DNA of 64,000 nucleotides from positions 5,840,062-5,904,061 of the forward strand of contig OX638379.1 of assembly GCA_951813605.1 (NCBI GenBank), given 5' to 3'. The position numbers and the translations under genes are program-made. Source of the DNA: an uncultured Bryobacterales bacterium. Lineage in GTDB: Bacteria > Acidobacteriota > Terriglobia > Bryobacterales > UBA6623. Position 1 is the stretch's first letter; every line of letters begins with the position of its first letter. The notes beneath the pieces were generated by a model. The model did no database searches and was not told where the DNA came from. It saw only the letters and a list, made by a program, of their open reading frames with translations. Below, in pieces: positions 33,021-40,903 of the stretch.

Positions 33021-35432
33021 TCAGATCTCCAGCAGGTTCGCGTAGCCCGCTACGAGCTTCTTCAGGCCGTGATTCTTGAAATAGACGGAGAGCTTCGCGG
33101 TCGGCCCCTCGCCTTCGCGGCGCTTCACGACGCCAACTCCGAACTTCTCGTGCCTCACTCGCGTGCCGCTCGCGAACGGGCCCCGTCCGCGCAAGGTCTT
33201 TAGCGCCTGACCGAGCTTGGGCTCGCTCCTTCGCGCCCGGCCCCGAAGCGGCGGCTTGATGCCGGCCGGCCGCTTGCCCGCCGGCGAGGCAGGCTGCATT
33301 GGGATGTCGGCCTTGATACCGCGCTGCTTGAAAAAGTCCGCAACGGCCGAGACGGAATCATGCGTGGCGATTTCGGTTGCTCCGTTTTCGGGGGGCATGG
33401 AACGAGTTGCAGCGATACCAGGCGTCGACGCGCGCTCAGCAACCCCGGCGAAGGCCCGATGGTAATCTCTGGCTCCAACCCGCAGTGCGGGCGAGCGGTC
33501 GTCAAGCAATGCCCGAGGGATCTCGGCCAAGAACCGTGACGGCTCCATTCGCTCGGGAACCCCCGCTCCGTAGAGGCTCCGCATCTCGGCGCAAGTCAGC
33601 AAGAGGAACTGACGTGCCCGTGTCATGCCCACGTAGCAAAGCCTGCGCTCTTCCTCAAGTGCATCGTCCTTGCTGTCCAGACTGCGCCTATGCGGGAGGA
33701 GTGACTCTTCCATGCCCACTATTGCTACCGCCGGAAATTCGAGCCCCTTGGCCGTATGGAGGGTCATGAGCAGGACCCGCGCCGCGTGATCGATGCCGTC
33801 CGAATCGGAGACGAGCGCTACGTGGTCGAGGAAGTCATGCAGCGAATCGCCGCTGCGGGATGCTTCGCCCGCCGCCACCGCGAGTTCCTTGATGTTCTCG
33901 ATCCGGGCATCGGACTCAGCCGAAGAATTGGATTCGAGCATGTCCCGATACCCGCTCCCGTTGTAAATCCATGCCAGCAGGGACTCAAGGTCGTCGGTCC
34001 CTAGCCTCGCCCGGAGATCGATCATCAAGTGGCGAAACGCATGCAGAGCAGTCCTTGCGCGTGCAGGGAGCAGTCGGCGATTGACGGTCTCTTCGATTGC
34101 GCGCCAGAGGGAGACACCTTCCCTTGAAGCGTAGTCTCGTAGGCGCTGTAGCGTAGACTTGCCTATGCCACGCGCCGGAACGTTGATAATGCGAAGCAGA
34201 CTCACCGCGTCGTTCGGCGACAGGGCAGCCTTGAGGTAAGCGAGAAGGTCCTTGATCTCGGCGCGCTGGTAGAAGGCAACCCCTCCAACCACGATGTAAT
34301 CCCGCCCTTCCCGCCTGAAGGCCTCTTCGATCAAGCGAGACTGGGCGTTCGTGCGGTATAGGACGCCGACACGCATTTCCGGGTCCCGGTCAAGGATCTG
34401 ACCCGTCGCCCGCGCCACATAGCGAGCCTCCGCGTGGGCATCTCGAGCGCAATACAGGACGGGCAAGTCGCCGGCCGGACCGGCGGACCAAAGCCGCTTA
34501 CCCTTCCGATGGACATTGTGTTCAACCACAGCGGAGGCCGCGTCCAGAATGCTGCGCGTCGATCGGTAGTTCTGCTCCAGCCGAACGACCTTTGTTGCAG
34601 GGAAGTCTAATTCGAAACCGAGAATGTTGCCTATGTCCGCGCCGCGCCAAGAATAAATCGCTTGGTCTTCGTCACCGACTGCACATACGTTTCGACGCGG
34701 TTCCGCCAGGAGCCGCATGAGCTCGTATTGAGGGCGATTTGTATCTTGATACTCGTCGACCAAGAGATACCGGTGCCGTTCACGGACAGATTTCCTGATA
34801 TCCGCGGACGATTTGAGCAGCTCGACGGCCTCGAGCAGCAGGTCGTCAAAATCCAAGGCGTTGGCCTCTAGCAGTGCGGCTTGGTACGACTCGTAGACGC
34901 GGTTTAGCACGCGTTCCTGCGGATCGTCCGAGTTGCGAGAGCCAATTCGATTCCGTCCGGCGTTCTTGGCTCTGCTTATCGCCCTGAGTGCGAGCGTCGG
35001 CTTGACCGTCTTGTCGCTAAGCCCAAGGCTTCGGCAGGACGCCTTGACGACCGCAAGCTGGTCCTGGGCATCGAATATCAGGAACCGAGGGGTGAAACCC
35101 TTGCGGATTTCGGCTAGCGGTGCCCCGTGACGGCGCAGCAGGCGAACACAGAAGGAGTGAAACGTCGAGACTAACAGCTTGCGGGAGTCCTCCAGGCCGT
35201 GCGCTTCGAGCAGTCGCACCACTCGTTCGCGCATCTCGTCAGCGGCCTTATTCGTGAACGTGACAGCGAGAATCGACTCCGGCGCGATCGCCCGCTTAAG
35301 GATCAGGTAGGCGATGCGGGTCACCACGACCCGTGTCTTCCCGCTGCCTGCCCCTGCGATAACCAGCAGCGGTCCTTCAGTATGCAGGACCGCCTCTCGC
35401 TGGCGTGAATTCAATGAAGCAAGCAAAGACAT
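33021..35432 (-). CDS. pcrA: UvrD/PcrA-family DNA helicase
   Basis: 803 residues, superfamily 1A. Motifs: Walker A (Gly-Ala-Gly-Ser-Gly-Lys-Thr near residue 32), motif II (Val-Asp-Glu-Tyr-Gln-Asp-Thr), motif III (Gly-Asp-Glu-Asp-Gln-Ala-Ile-Tyr-Ser-Trp-Arg-Gly), motif IV (Gln-Asn-Tyr-Arg-Ser), motif V (Thr-Leu-His-Thr-Ala-Lys-Gly-Leu-Glu) and motif VI (Gly-Met-Thr-Arg-Ala-Arg). The last about 50 residues form the Tudor-like domain typical of PcrA (Val-Arg-His-Glu-Lys-Phe-Gly-Val-Gly). It unwinds DNA 3'-5' in repair and replication-fork clearance. It is convergent with arsC, with stops eight bases apart. Confidence 0.95.
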   Translation of the reverse strand: MSLLASLNSRQREAVLHTEGPLLVIAGAGSGKTRVVVTRIAYLILKRAIAPESILAVTFTNKAADEMRERVVRLLEAHGLEDSRKLLVSTFHSFCVRLLRRHGAPLAEIRKGFTPRFLIFDAQDQLAVVKASCRSLGLSDKTVKPTLALRAISRAKNAGRNRIGSRNSDDPQERVLNRVYESYQAALLEANALDFDDLLLEAVELLKSSADIRKSVRERHRYLLVDEYQDTNRPQYELMRLLAEPRRNVCAVGDEDQAIYSWRGADIGNILGFELDFPATKVVRLEQNYRSTRSILDAASAVVEHNVHRKGKRLWSAGPAGDLPVLYCARDAHAEARYVARATGQILDRDPEMRVGVLYRTNAQSRLIEEAFRREGRDYIVVGGVAFYQRAEIKDLLAYLKAALSPNDAVSLLRIINVPARGIGKSTLQRLRDYASREGVSLWRAIEETVNRRLLPARARTALHAFRHLMIDLRARLGTDDLESLLAWIYNGSGYRDMLESNSSAESDARIENIKELAVAAGEASRSGDSLHDFLDHVALVSDSDGIDHAARVLLMTLHTAKGLEFPAVAIVGMEESLLPHRRSLDSKDDALEEERRLCYVGMTRARQFLLLTCAEMRSLYGAGVPERMEPSRFLAEIPRALLDDRSPALRVGARDYHRAFAGVAERASTPGIAATRSMPPENGATEIATHDSVSAVADFFKQRGIKADIPMQPASPAGKRPAGIKPPLRGRARRSEPKLGQALKTLRGRGPFASGTRVRHEKFGVGVVKRREGEGPTAKLSVYFKNHGLKKLVAGYANLLEI

Positions 35433-35524
35433 CCAACTTTCTTCATTCTACTGGTGAGAACTCGGACATTTGTCGACCGGTGAGGCGTTAAGCGGGTCTG
35501 TACAATGGGGCTGGTCGAATAGTG
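35433..35524. promoter_or_regulatory. Divergent promoter region of helicase and DUF1501 gene
   Basis: 92 bases. A TACAAT at 35501-35506 is a good -10 for the rightward DUF1501 gene, but no -35 of standard spacing is clear. Confidence 0.35.
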
Positions 35525-36961
35525 ATGCCAAGGCATGTCCGATGGACTCGCACACGTCGAGAGTTGCTGCGCGACTCCTGCTGCGGCATGGGTTCGCTAG
35601 CCGCCCACGCACTGGCCGGGGAAGAAGCCCTTCGGGCAGGTTCGCCTACGGACCCGCTCGCTCCGAAGCCGCCGCACCGGCCGGATGCGAAGGCCAAGGC
35701 GGTGATCTTCCTCTTCATGGCGGGGGGACCTAGCCACATCGAGACGTTCGACCCGAAGCCCCTGCTCAACGAACTGGACGGGCAGCCGCGGCCAGCGGAT
35801 TTCGGCGAAGCCAAATACCAGTTCGTCAAATCCGACGCCAAGCTCCTGGGTTCGAAGAGGACGTTCAAAAGGTATGGCCGGTCAGGTATCGAGGTGTCGG
35901 ACTTGTTGCCGCATACCGGTAGCTGCATTGACGACATCGCAGTCCTGCGCTCCTGTCACGGCGACATGGTGGTGCATTCAGCCGCCCAGTACGAATTGAT
36001 GACTGGCCGGATTGTCCCGGGCTTCCCATCCATGGGATCGTGGATCGTCTACGGCCTAGGGGCAGAGGCCAAGTCCCTACCGTCATACGTCGTGATGCCG
36101 GATCCGGACGGCGCGCTGGAAGCCGGCCAGCCGATGTACATGCACGGCTTCCTTCCTGCCGTTTACCAACCGACCACCTTTCGGCCCGGGGACCGGCCTG
36201 TGCTGAATCTCGACCTTCCCGAGGGCGTAAGCATCGAGCAACGCCGCCGAACCGTGGATCTGATCCAAGCACTCAACAGGGCCGCACTAGAGCACAGCGA
36301 CGACGAGTTCGACGCCCGCATCAGAACCTACGATCTGGCGTTCAAGATGCAGACCGAAGCTCCGGCAATTTTCGACCTTTCGAACGAAACCGCGGCTACG
36401 CTAGAGATGTACGGCGTCGGACGGGAGCCGACTCACGACTACGGACGGCGCTGCCTGCTTGCCCGGCGCTTGGTCGAGCAGGGCGTACGCTTCGTGACCG
36501 TCGTGTCGGGAGGCGGGCCCGGCCGCCTGCAGTGGGACGCCCATCAAGACATCGAGGAAAACCACATCCGGATGGCCGCCCAGACCGACGAGCCGATCGC
36601 CGCATTGCTCAAGGACCTCAAGCAGCGCGGAATGCTCGACGAGACGCTCGTGCTATGGGGAGGCGAGTTCGGGCGTTCGCCGGAAGCGGAAACTCGCAAG
36701 GACGGCAGCGCCGGCCGCGACCATCACAACCTAGGTTTCACGATGTGGATGGCCGGCGGAGGCATCCAGGGCGGGCAGGTGGTCGGAGCGACTGACGCGA
36801 TCGGCCTGCGCGCCATCGAGAAACCCTATCACTTCCGGGATATCCACACGACGATCCTCCACCAGCTAGGACTGGAACAGTACAAGCTCACCTATCCGCA
36901 CCTTGGCCGCGAGGAGCGCCTGACTCAGGTTCACGGCCATGTCATCGAAGAGATCGTCTGA
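35525..36961 (+). CDS. DUF1501 protein, Tat-type leader
   Basis: 478 residues. The leader carries Arg-Arg-Glu-Leu-Leu, a twin-arginine-like motif, and the body has Phe-Leu-Phe-Met-Ala-Gly-Gly-Pro-Ser-His, Gly-Gly-Glu-Phe-Gly-Arg-Ser-Pro and Asp-His-His-Asn. These are the hallmark blocks of DUF1501, an alkaline-phosphatase-superfamily group of unknown substrate. DUF1501 genes usually pair with a DUF1549/DUF1553 gene, as the second copy at 62.4 kb does, but no partner lies here; aroE follows after 32 bases. An in-frame GTG at 35522 is the alternative start. Confidence 0.82.
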   Translation: MPRHVRWTRTRRELLRDSCCGMGSLAAHALAGEEALRAGSPTDPLAPKPPHRPDAKAKAVIFLFMAGGPSHIETFDPKPLLNELDGQPRPADFGEAKYQFVKSDAKLLGSKRTFKRYGRSGIEVSDLLPHTGSCIDDIAVLRSCHGDMVVHSAAQYELMTGRIVPGFPSMGSWIVYGLGAEAKSLPSYVVMPDPDGALEAGQPMYMHGFLPAVYQPTTFRPGDRPVLNLDLPEGVSIEQRRRTVDLIQALNRAALEHSDDEFDARIRTYDLAFKMQTEAPAIFDLSNETAATLEMYGVGREPTHDYGRRCLLARRLVEQGVRFVTVVSGGGPGRLQWDAHQDIEENHIRMAAQTDEPIAALLKDLKQRGMLDETLVLWGGEFGRSPEAETRKDGSAGRDHHNLGFTMWMAGGGIQGGQVVGATDAIGLRAIEKPYHFRDIHTTILHQLGLEQYKLTYPHLGREERLTQVHGHVIEEIV

Positions 36962-36993
36962 GCGTCACCCGATCACGCGATAGACTGAGCTGG

Positions 36994-37854
36994 ATGCCAG
37001 CCAACTATCAAGCCGAAATCGTCGGAGTCTTCGGCCAGCCGGTCGCAGAGAATCCGACCGGGATAATGCAGGAAGCCGGGTTCGTTGCAGCGGGTCTGAA
37101 CTGGCGCTATCTGAATTTCGAAGTCCCGCCTGAGAACCTGGGAGCCGCGATGCGAGCGATGGACGCGCTGGGAATGCGCGGCGTCAACCTGACGATTCCT
37201 CACAAGGTCGCGGTCATCAGCCACCTGGACGATCTGTCGCCCGAAGCGCGCGCCATCGGCGCGGTGAACACGGTGCGCGTGATTGACGGGAAGAAGATTG
37301 GAGAGAACACGGACGGGAAGGGATTCCTCCGGGGCGTGCGAATTGACGCGGGTGTTAATCCGGCCGGCAAGAGAGTCGTCCTCCTCGGCGCGGGCGGCGC
37401 GGCGCGGGCGATCGGAACCGAGCTTGTGCTAGCCGGGGCCGCCGACCTCCTGGTAGTCAACCGTTCCCTTGTTCGCGGACGGGTAATGGTGGCCGACCTG
37501 CGAACCGCGACTGGCGGTCCTGTTCGCTTCGCGCCTTGGAGGGGCACCTACGCCGTCCCGGAATGGTGCGATGTCTTCGTAAACGCGACCTCAATCGGCC
37601 TGTTTCCAGATGTCGAGGCGATGCCCGATGTTAACTTCGCAGCTGCGTCGAACAAAATGCTGGTGGCGGATGCGGTCTTCAACCCGCCCGAGACGAGACT
37701 CTTGGCAACTGCCAAGGCGCGAGGGCTCGCAACACTTGATGGGCTTTCCATGCTTGTGTATCAAGGCGTGATCGCGTTCGAGATGTGGACTGGTAAATCC
37801 CCCGACGAAAGGGCAATGAAATCCGCGCTTCGCGAAGCACTCGGCGTCGCGTGA
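36994..37854 (+). CDS. aroE: Shikimate dehydrogenase
   Basis: 286 residues. Substrate motifs are Asn-Leu-Thr-Ile-Pro-His-Lys (catalytic Lys, near residue 67) and Gly-Ala-Val-Asn-Thr near 86; the dinucleotide loop is Gly-Ala-Gly-Gly-Ala-Ala-Arg near 130. It reduces 3-dehydroshikimate to shikimate with NADPH. Asn-Arg-Ser following the nucleotide loop matches the NADP-binding basic patch position (Asn-Arg-(Ser/Thr)) of the family. The N-terminal Val-Phe-Gly-Gln-Pro-Val differs from the common Val-(Ile/Phe)-Gly-(Asn/His)-Pro-Ile, but the fold is clear. It is probably cotranscribed with DUF1501, with a terminator-like hairpin after it. Confidence 0.93.
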   Translation: MPANYQAEIVGVFGQPVAENPTGIMQEAGFVAAGLNWRYLNFEVPPENLGAAMRAMDALGMRGVNLTIPHKVAVISHLDDLSPEARAIGAVNTVRVIDGKKIGENTDGKGFLRGVRIDAGVNPAGKRVVLLGAGGAARAIGTELVLAGAADLLVVNRSLVRGRVMVADLRTATGGPVRFAPWRGTYAVPEWCDVFVNATSIGLFPDVEAMPDVNFAAASNKMLVADAVFNPPETRLLATAKARGLATLDGLSMLVYQGVIAFEMWTGKSPDERAMKSALREALGVA

Positions 37855-37878
37855 GATCAAGATCGGAGAGCTAGGTAA

Positions 37879-37903
37879 GGGGCGGCGCCGAAGGTGCCGC
37901 CCC
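37879..37903 (+). terminator. Stem-loop downstream of aroE
   Basis: GGGGCGGC pairs with GCCGCCCC across a small loop, 24 bases after the aroE stop. No T-run follows, so it is only a terminator-like hairpin. Confidence 0.55.
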
Positions 37904-37974
37904 GCGCTGCTTGGATGGAGGCTCTGTCCTGCTCGCTTCCCTGCAGCATGGGAAGCGGGGACCTCTTTGGCGGC

Positions 37975-38254
37975 TCAGAAGCGGCCTCCGCCGCGCCGGC
38001 CGCGATACGTGTTGAACTTGGGGGGCCTCCATCCAAGACCCCGTCGGCGGTGGAACCGGTTCGAGCCCCGGCGAATGCCGTGCCAAATCCGGCAAAACAG
38101 GACCACGCGACCGTTCGGGACGAAGGCCATCGCCGCCGATTCTAGGACCCGTGACGCTGCGGAACCTTGCTTCGCTCGACGCCTGATCGACGTGGGCTCG
38201 TCTGGCAGCGAACCGGCCTAGGAGCTCTTTCCGGTCCTGGTCCGTGATCGGCAT
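37975..38254 (-). pseudogene. Possible small gene, apparently frameshifted
   Basis: On the minus strand a frame opens at 38254 with Met-Pro-Ile-Thr-Asp-Gln-Asp-Arg-Lys and looks coding for about 40 residues. From about 38130 a different frame (Met at 38130) looks coding for 51 residues, ending in Arg-Gly-Arg-Arg-Gly-Gly-Gly-Arg-Phe. Wobble G/C bias switches between the frames near 38130-38145. This is either one gene with a frameshift or two unrelated short frames. No ribosome site is clear and the family is unknown. The RGG-type end resembles the tail of the next gene, at 38581. Confidence 0.25.
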
Positions 38255-38466
38255 GCCAAATGCAAGTGATGGCAGATATGCTCCCTGCTATCGGATCTGC
38301 GGCCATTCGATGCCCGTCCGGGTACCCATATTGAATAGACGGATCAAGCGCTGCGACTTGACAGCTGCTGTGTAAGAGTCTCGCCAAGCCGCGCGGAATA
38401 AGCGAGCAGGATAGCGAAGAAGTTCTTGGGCAATGACCGCCACGATACTGGGCGGTGCAACGCAAA
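38255..38466. other. Gene-poor stretch with one possible C-terminal fragment
   Basis: A minus-strand frame ending at about 38288 gives a plausible helical 50-residue peptide from a GTG near 38440 (contains Phe-Arg-Ala-Ala-Trp-Arg-Asp-Ser-Tyr and ends Glu-Trp-Pro-Gln-Ile-Arg). It has no ribosome site and follows a terminator hairpin, so it is uncertain. Confidence 0.25.
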
Positions 38467-38490
38467 GGGCGGCCCCGGTCGGGGCCGCCC
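38467..38490 (-). terminator. Perfect 11-bp stem-loop downstream of the RGG-rich gene
   Basis: GGGCGGCCCCG-GT-CGGGGCCGCCC is a perfect, extremely stable hairpin 91 bases past the stop of the minus-strand gene at 38581. On that strand it is followed by TTTGCG, a weak T-run. It probably terminates that transcript. Confidence 0.65.
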
Positions 38491-38580
38491 AGTGCTGCAC
38501 GGCAGGAGTGTCAGTCTACCCGCCTCCCCTTGCAGCACGAGGAGACGGGAACTTTCGCGCGGGTGTTAGCCGCGCGTGGT

Positions 38581-39159
38581 TCAGCGCCCGTCCCGGCCAC
38601 CGCGGTCGGGCCCGCCACGCCGACCGCGGGCCGGCCCGGCCTGTCTGCCCCACGGGGCCCGGCCACCGGCTCGGAAGCCGGGACCGGGCCGAGAGCGATT
38701 CCCTCTTCGAAAGGCGGCGGCACCGCGGAATCTGCCCGCCCCGCGAAAGGCCCTGCCGCCCCTAGAACCTCTCGCTCGGGCGCCTCGGGCCCCTAGATTA
38801 GGACGGGGAGCGTCGGTCAGGCCCAAGACCGCGGCTCCCGCGAACGCCCGCATCGTCGCCACAGCCGCTTTGGCTTCTTCGACTTTAGCTCTTTGCTCGT
38901 CAGTGAGGATCGCTTGCACCTTTGCAGTCTGCTCTTGGCGCCAGGATTGGAGCTGTTCCCGGTCTTGATCCCGGGGCGGTCTCTCTCGGCGGATCTCCCG
39001 GATCTGGTCGACCTGCTCTGTGGTCAGGCCGAATGCCTCAACGGCGGCTTCGATTGGATTGCCTCGGCCTCGATCCCGGGAACCTTCCTGCCCGAAGGCA
39101 GTGATGGACGCCCCCAAAACGGCGATGCCGACGACGATGGCTTGCTTGTTTTGAATCAT
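38581..39159 (-). CDS. Exported Spy/CpxP-like protein with long RG/RGG-rich tail
   Basis: 192 residues. A signal peptide (Met-Ile-Gln-Asn-Lys then hydrophobic, cleaved after Ala-Phe-Gly-Gln) is followed by a helical segment (about 35-110) with Leu-Thr-Thr-Glu-Gln-Val-Asp-Gln-Ile and Leu-Thr-Asp-Glu-Gln-Arg. This is the repeated LTxEQ pattern of Spy/CpxP-type periplasmic chaperones and zinc resistance proteins. The last about 75 residues are almost wholly Gly, Arg, Ala and Pro, with many RG and RGG units and Phe-Arg-Gly. Such a tail is strongly basic and disordered. In an exported protein it may bind anionic polymers such as LPS, nucleic acid or teichoic-like chains. Function is inferred. Confidence 0.8.
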   Translation of the reverse strand: MIQNKQAIVVGIAVLGASITAFGQEGSRDRGRGNPIEAAVEAFGLTTEQVDQIREIRRERPPRDQDREQLQSWRQEQTAKVQAILTDEQRAKVEEAKAAVATMRAFAGAAVLGLTDAPRPNLGARGARARGSRGGRAFRGAGRFRGAAAFRRGNRSRPGPGFRAGGRAPWGRQAGPARGRRGGPDRGGRDGR

Positions 39160-39341
39160 GGTGTAGTCCTCGCTTTCGGTTTGTCGGTACGACTCGGGGT
39201 GTCGTCGCTGATCAGCGCCGCCGAGCGTGTGTATTGGAATAGACGGATGTTACGCGCCGGTGTGTCGCTTCAGCTGTAAAGCTCTAGTCAAAAGACGCGA
39301 CGAGCTGCGGTGCACCGTGGCAGCGCGCCGGCATCCCGAAA

Positions 39342-40313
39342 TCAGCGTCGGCCGCGCGCGTGCGCGATGATTTCCTTCGCCCCGAAGATAGGCCTCCCCT
39401 GGCTCTCGAAATAAGTTCGCATCAGCACTTCGCCGATCAGGCCCGTGCAGAGGAACTGCAGTCCGGTAAGCGCAAGCACGGATCCGGCAATCAGCAACGG
39501 TCCGTGCTCCGCCATGACGTGAATGCCCTGAAGTTTCCTGACGACGAGGTACGAGAGCGCAACGACGCCCGCACCTCCGCAAAGGATTCCCAAGGAGCCG
39601 AAGAAATGCATGGGGCGTGTTAGGTAGCGCGACAGGAAGGCGACGGTCAGCAAGTCGAACAACACCCGGATTGTGCGACCCAATCCGTAGTGCGAGCGCC
39701 CTGCAGCACGCTCGAAGTTCCCGATCGGCACTTCCGCGATGCGCGCACCGTGTAGAGCCGCCAAGACAGGAATAAAGCGGTGCAAATCACCGTACAGGCG
39801 AAGTTGGTCTAGCAGCTCAGCGCGATAAGCCTTGAACGTGCCGCCGAAATCCCGCAGTTCTACTCCCGACAGCTTGCGGATCATCCAGTTGGCGACCCTA
39901 GACGGCAAGCGTCGAGTCAGAAGCCGGTCAGTCCGGTTCGCGCGCCACCCGTTCGCTAGGTCGAATCCCTCGTCGATTTTCCCCAGCAGAGCCGGGATGT
40001 CTTCGGGTGCATGCTGCAAGTCACCGTCCATAGCCACCACGATCTCTCCGGTGGCGGTCTCGAAACCGGCCGCGAGCGCGGCCGTCTGGCCGGAGTTGCG
40101 ACGCAAGCAGACCGCAGTCAGGCGGGACTCGTTCCGGGCTAGGTTCGTTAGGAGGCGCACGCTGCCATCGGTGGAAGCGTCGTCCACGATGACAATCTCG
40201 AACGTTCGGCCGACCTCTTCGAGCGTCGAGAGGAGGCGGTCGAACAGCGGGAGAAGATTCTGCTCCTCGTTGTGGGCCGGTATGACAACCGAGATCGCGG
40301 GACGATCATCCAT
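39342..40313 (-). CDS. Polyprenyl-phosphate glycosyltransferase, GT2 with two C-terminal membrane helices
   Basis: 323 residues. The N-terminal GT-A domain has Val-Val-Ile-Pro-Ala-His-Asn-Glu, Asp-Asp-Ala-Ser-Thr-Asp-Gly-Ser, and Met-Asp-Gly-Asp-Leu-Gln (DxD). Two hydrophobic helices follow at about 235-260 and 275-300. The layout is that of DPM/ArnC-type enzymes that move a sugar from a nucleotide donor onto undecaprenyl phosphate for envelope glycan decoration. The start is six bases after the maf stop, so it shares that operon. The donor sugar cannot be told. Confidence 0.88.
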   Translation of the reverse strand: MDDRPAISVVIPAHNEEQNLLPLFDRLLSTLEEVGRTFEIVIVDDASTDGSVRLLTNLARNESRLTAVCLRRNSGQTAALAAGFETATGEIVVAMDGDLQHAPEDIPALLGKIDEGFDLANGWRANRTDRLLTRRLPSRVANWMIRKLSGVELRDFGGTFKAYRAELLDQLRLYGDLHRFIPVLAALHGARIAEVPIGNFERAAGRSHYGLGRTIRVLFDLLTVAFLSRYLTRPMHFFGSLGILCGGAGVVALSYLVVRKLQGIHVMAEHGPLLIAGSVLALTGLQFLCTGLIGEVLMRTYFESQGRPIFGAKEIIAHARGRR

Positions 40314-40319
40314 CGGGCC

Positions 40320-40886
40320 TCAGCGTAGCACTGCCTCGACCGCTTCGAGAGGCAGTCCGACGACATTGCTATAGGAGCCACTCACGCTTTCGACAAACTT
40401 GGCCGCACCGCCTTGGATCGCGTACGCGCCAGCCTTGTCGAGGGGTTCGCCGCTTGCGACGTATTCCTCGATCTCACGCTCCACCAGGGAGCGGAACCGG
40501 ACTTGCGTCCTTTCGCAGAGCGTGAAACAGCTGTGCCCGTCAAATACCGCGACGCCCGTGAGCACGGCATGGGACCGTCGCGACAGCCGCTGCAGCATGC
40601 GTCGGGCCTGCAACGGATCCCGCGGCTTGCCGAGCACCTCGGACCCGAGCACCACGACCGTGTCCGCGCCCAAGGTCCGAGTGCCCTTTCGCCAGACGGC
40701 ACGCGCCTTTGTCTCCGCCAAGCGCAGCACGTACGGGGTGGCGGCTTCGTTGGGAAGTCTGGACTCGTCGATGTCCGCTGGGCACTGCTCGAACTCGAAT
40801 CCGGCCGCACGCAGCAGATCGACCCTGCGCGGAGAAGCCGACGCCAGAATCAGGCGAAGCGAGTCCCGAATCGGTCTTGCCGGCAT
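40320..40886 (-). CDS. maf: Maf-family nucleoside triphosphate pyrophosphatase
   Basis: 188 residues. The N-terminal signature is Leu-Ala-Ser-Ala-Ser-Pro-Arg-Arg near residue 14; Gly-Ala-Asp-Thr-Val-Val and Gly-Lys-Pro are also present, with Lys-Ala-Gly-Ala-Tyr-Ala-Ile-Gln-Gly near residue 150. Maf proteins hydrolyse non-canonical or modified nucleoside triphosphates. The Arg-Arg after Pro and Gly-Ala-Tyr-Ala-Ile-Gln-Gly-Gly are close to the dTTP/UTP-type (YhdE) subfamily. It starts 17 bases after the peroxidase gene and is followed after six bases by the GT2 gene. Confidence 0.92.
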   Translation of the reverse strand: MPARPIRDSLRLILASASPRRVDLLRAAGFEFEQCPADIDESRLPNEAATPYVLRLAETKARAVWRKGTRTLGADTVVVLGSEVLGKPRDPLQARRMLQRLSRRSHAVLTGVAVFDGHSCFTLCERTQVRFRSLVEREIEEYVASGEPLDKAGAYAIQGGAAKFVESVSGSYSNVVGLPLEAVEAVLR

Positions 40887-40903
40887 GCGTCGGGATTTAG
40901 GAG

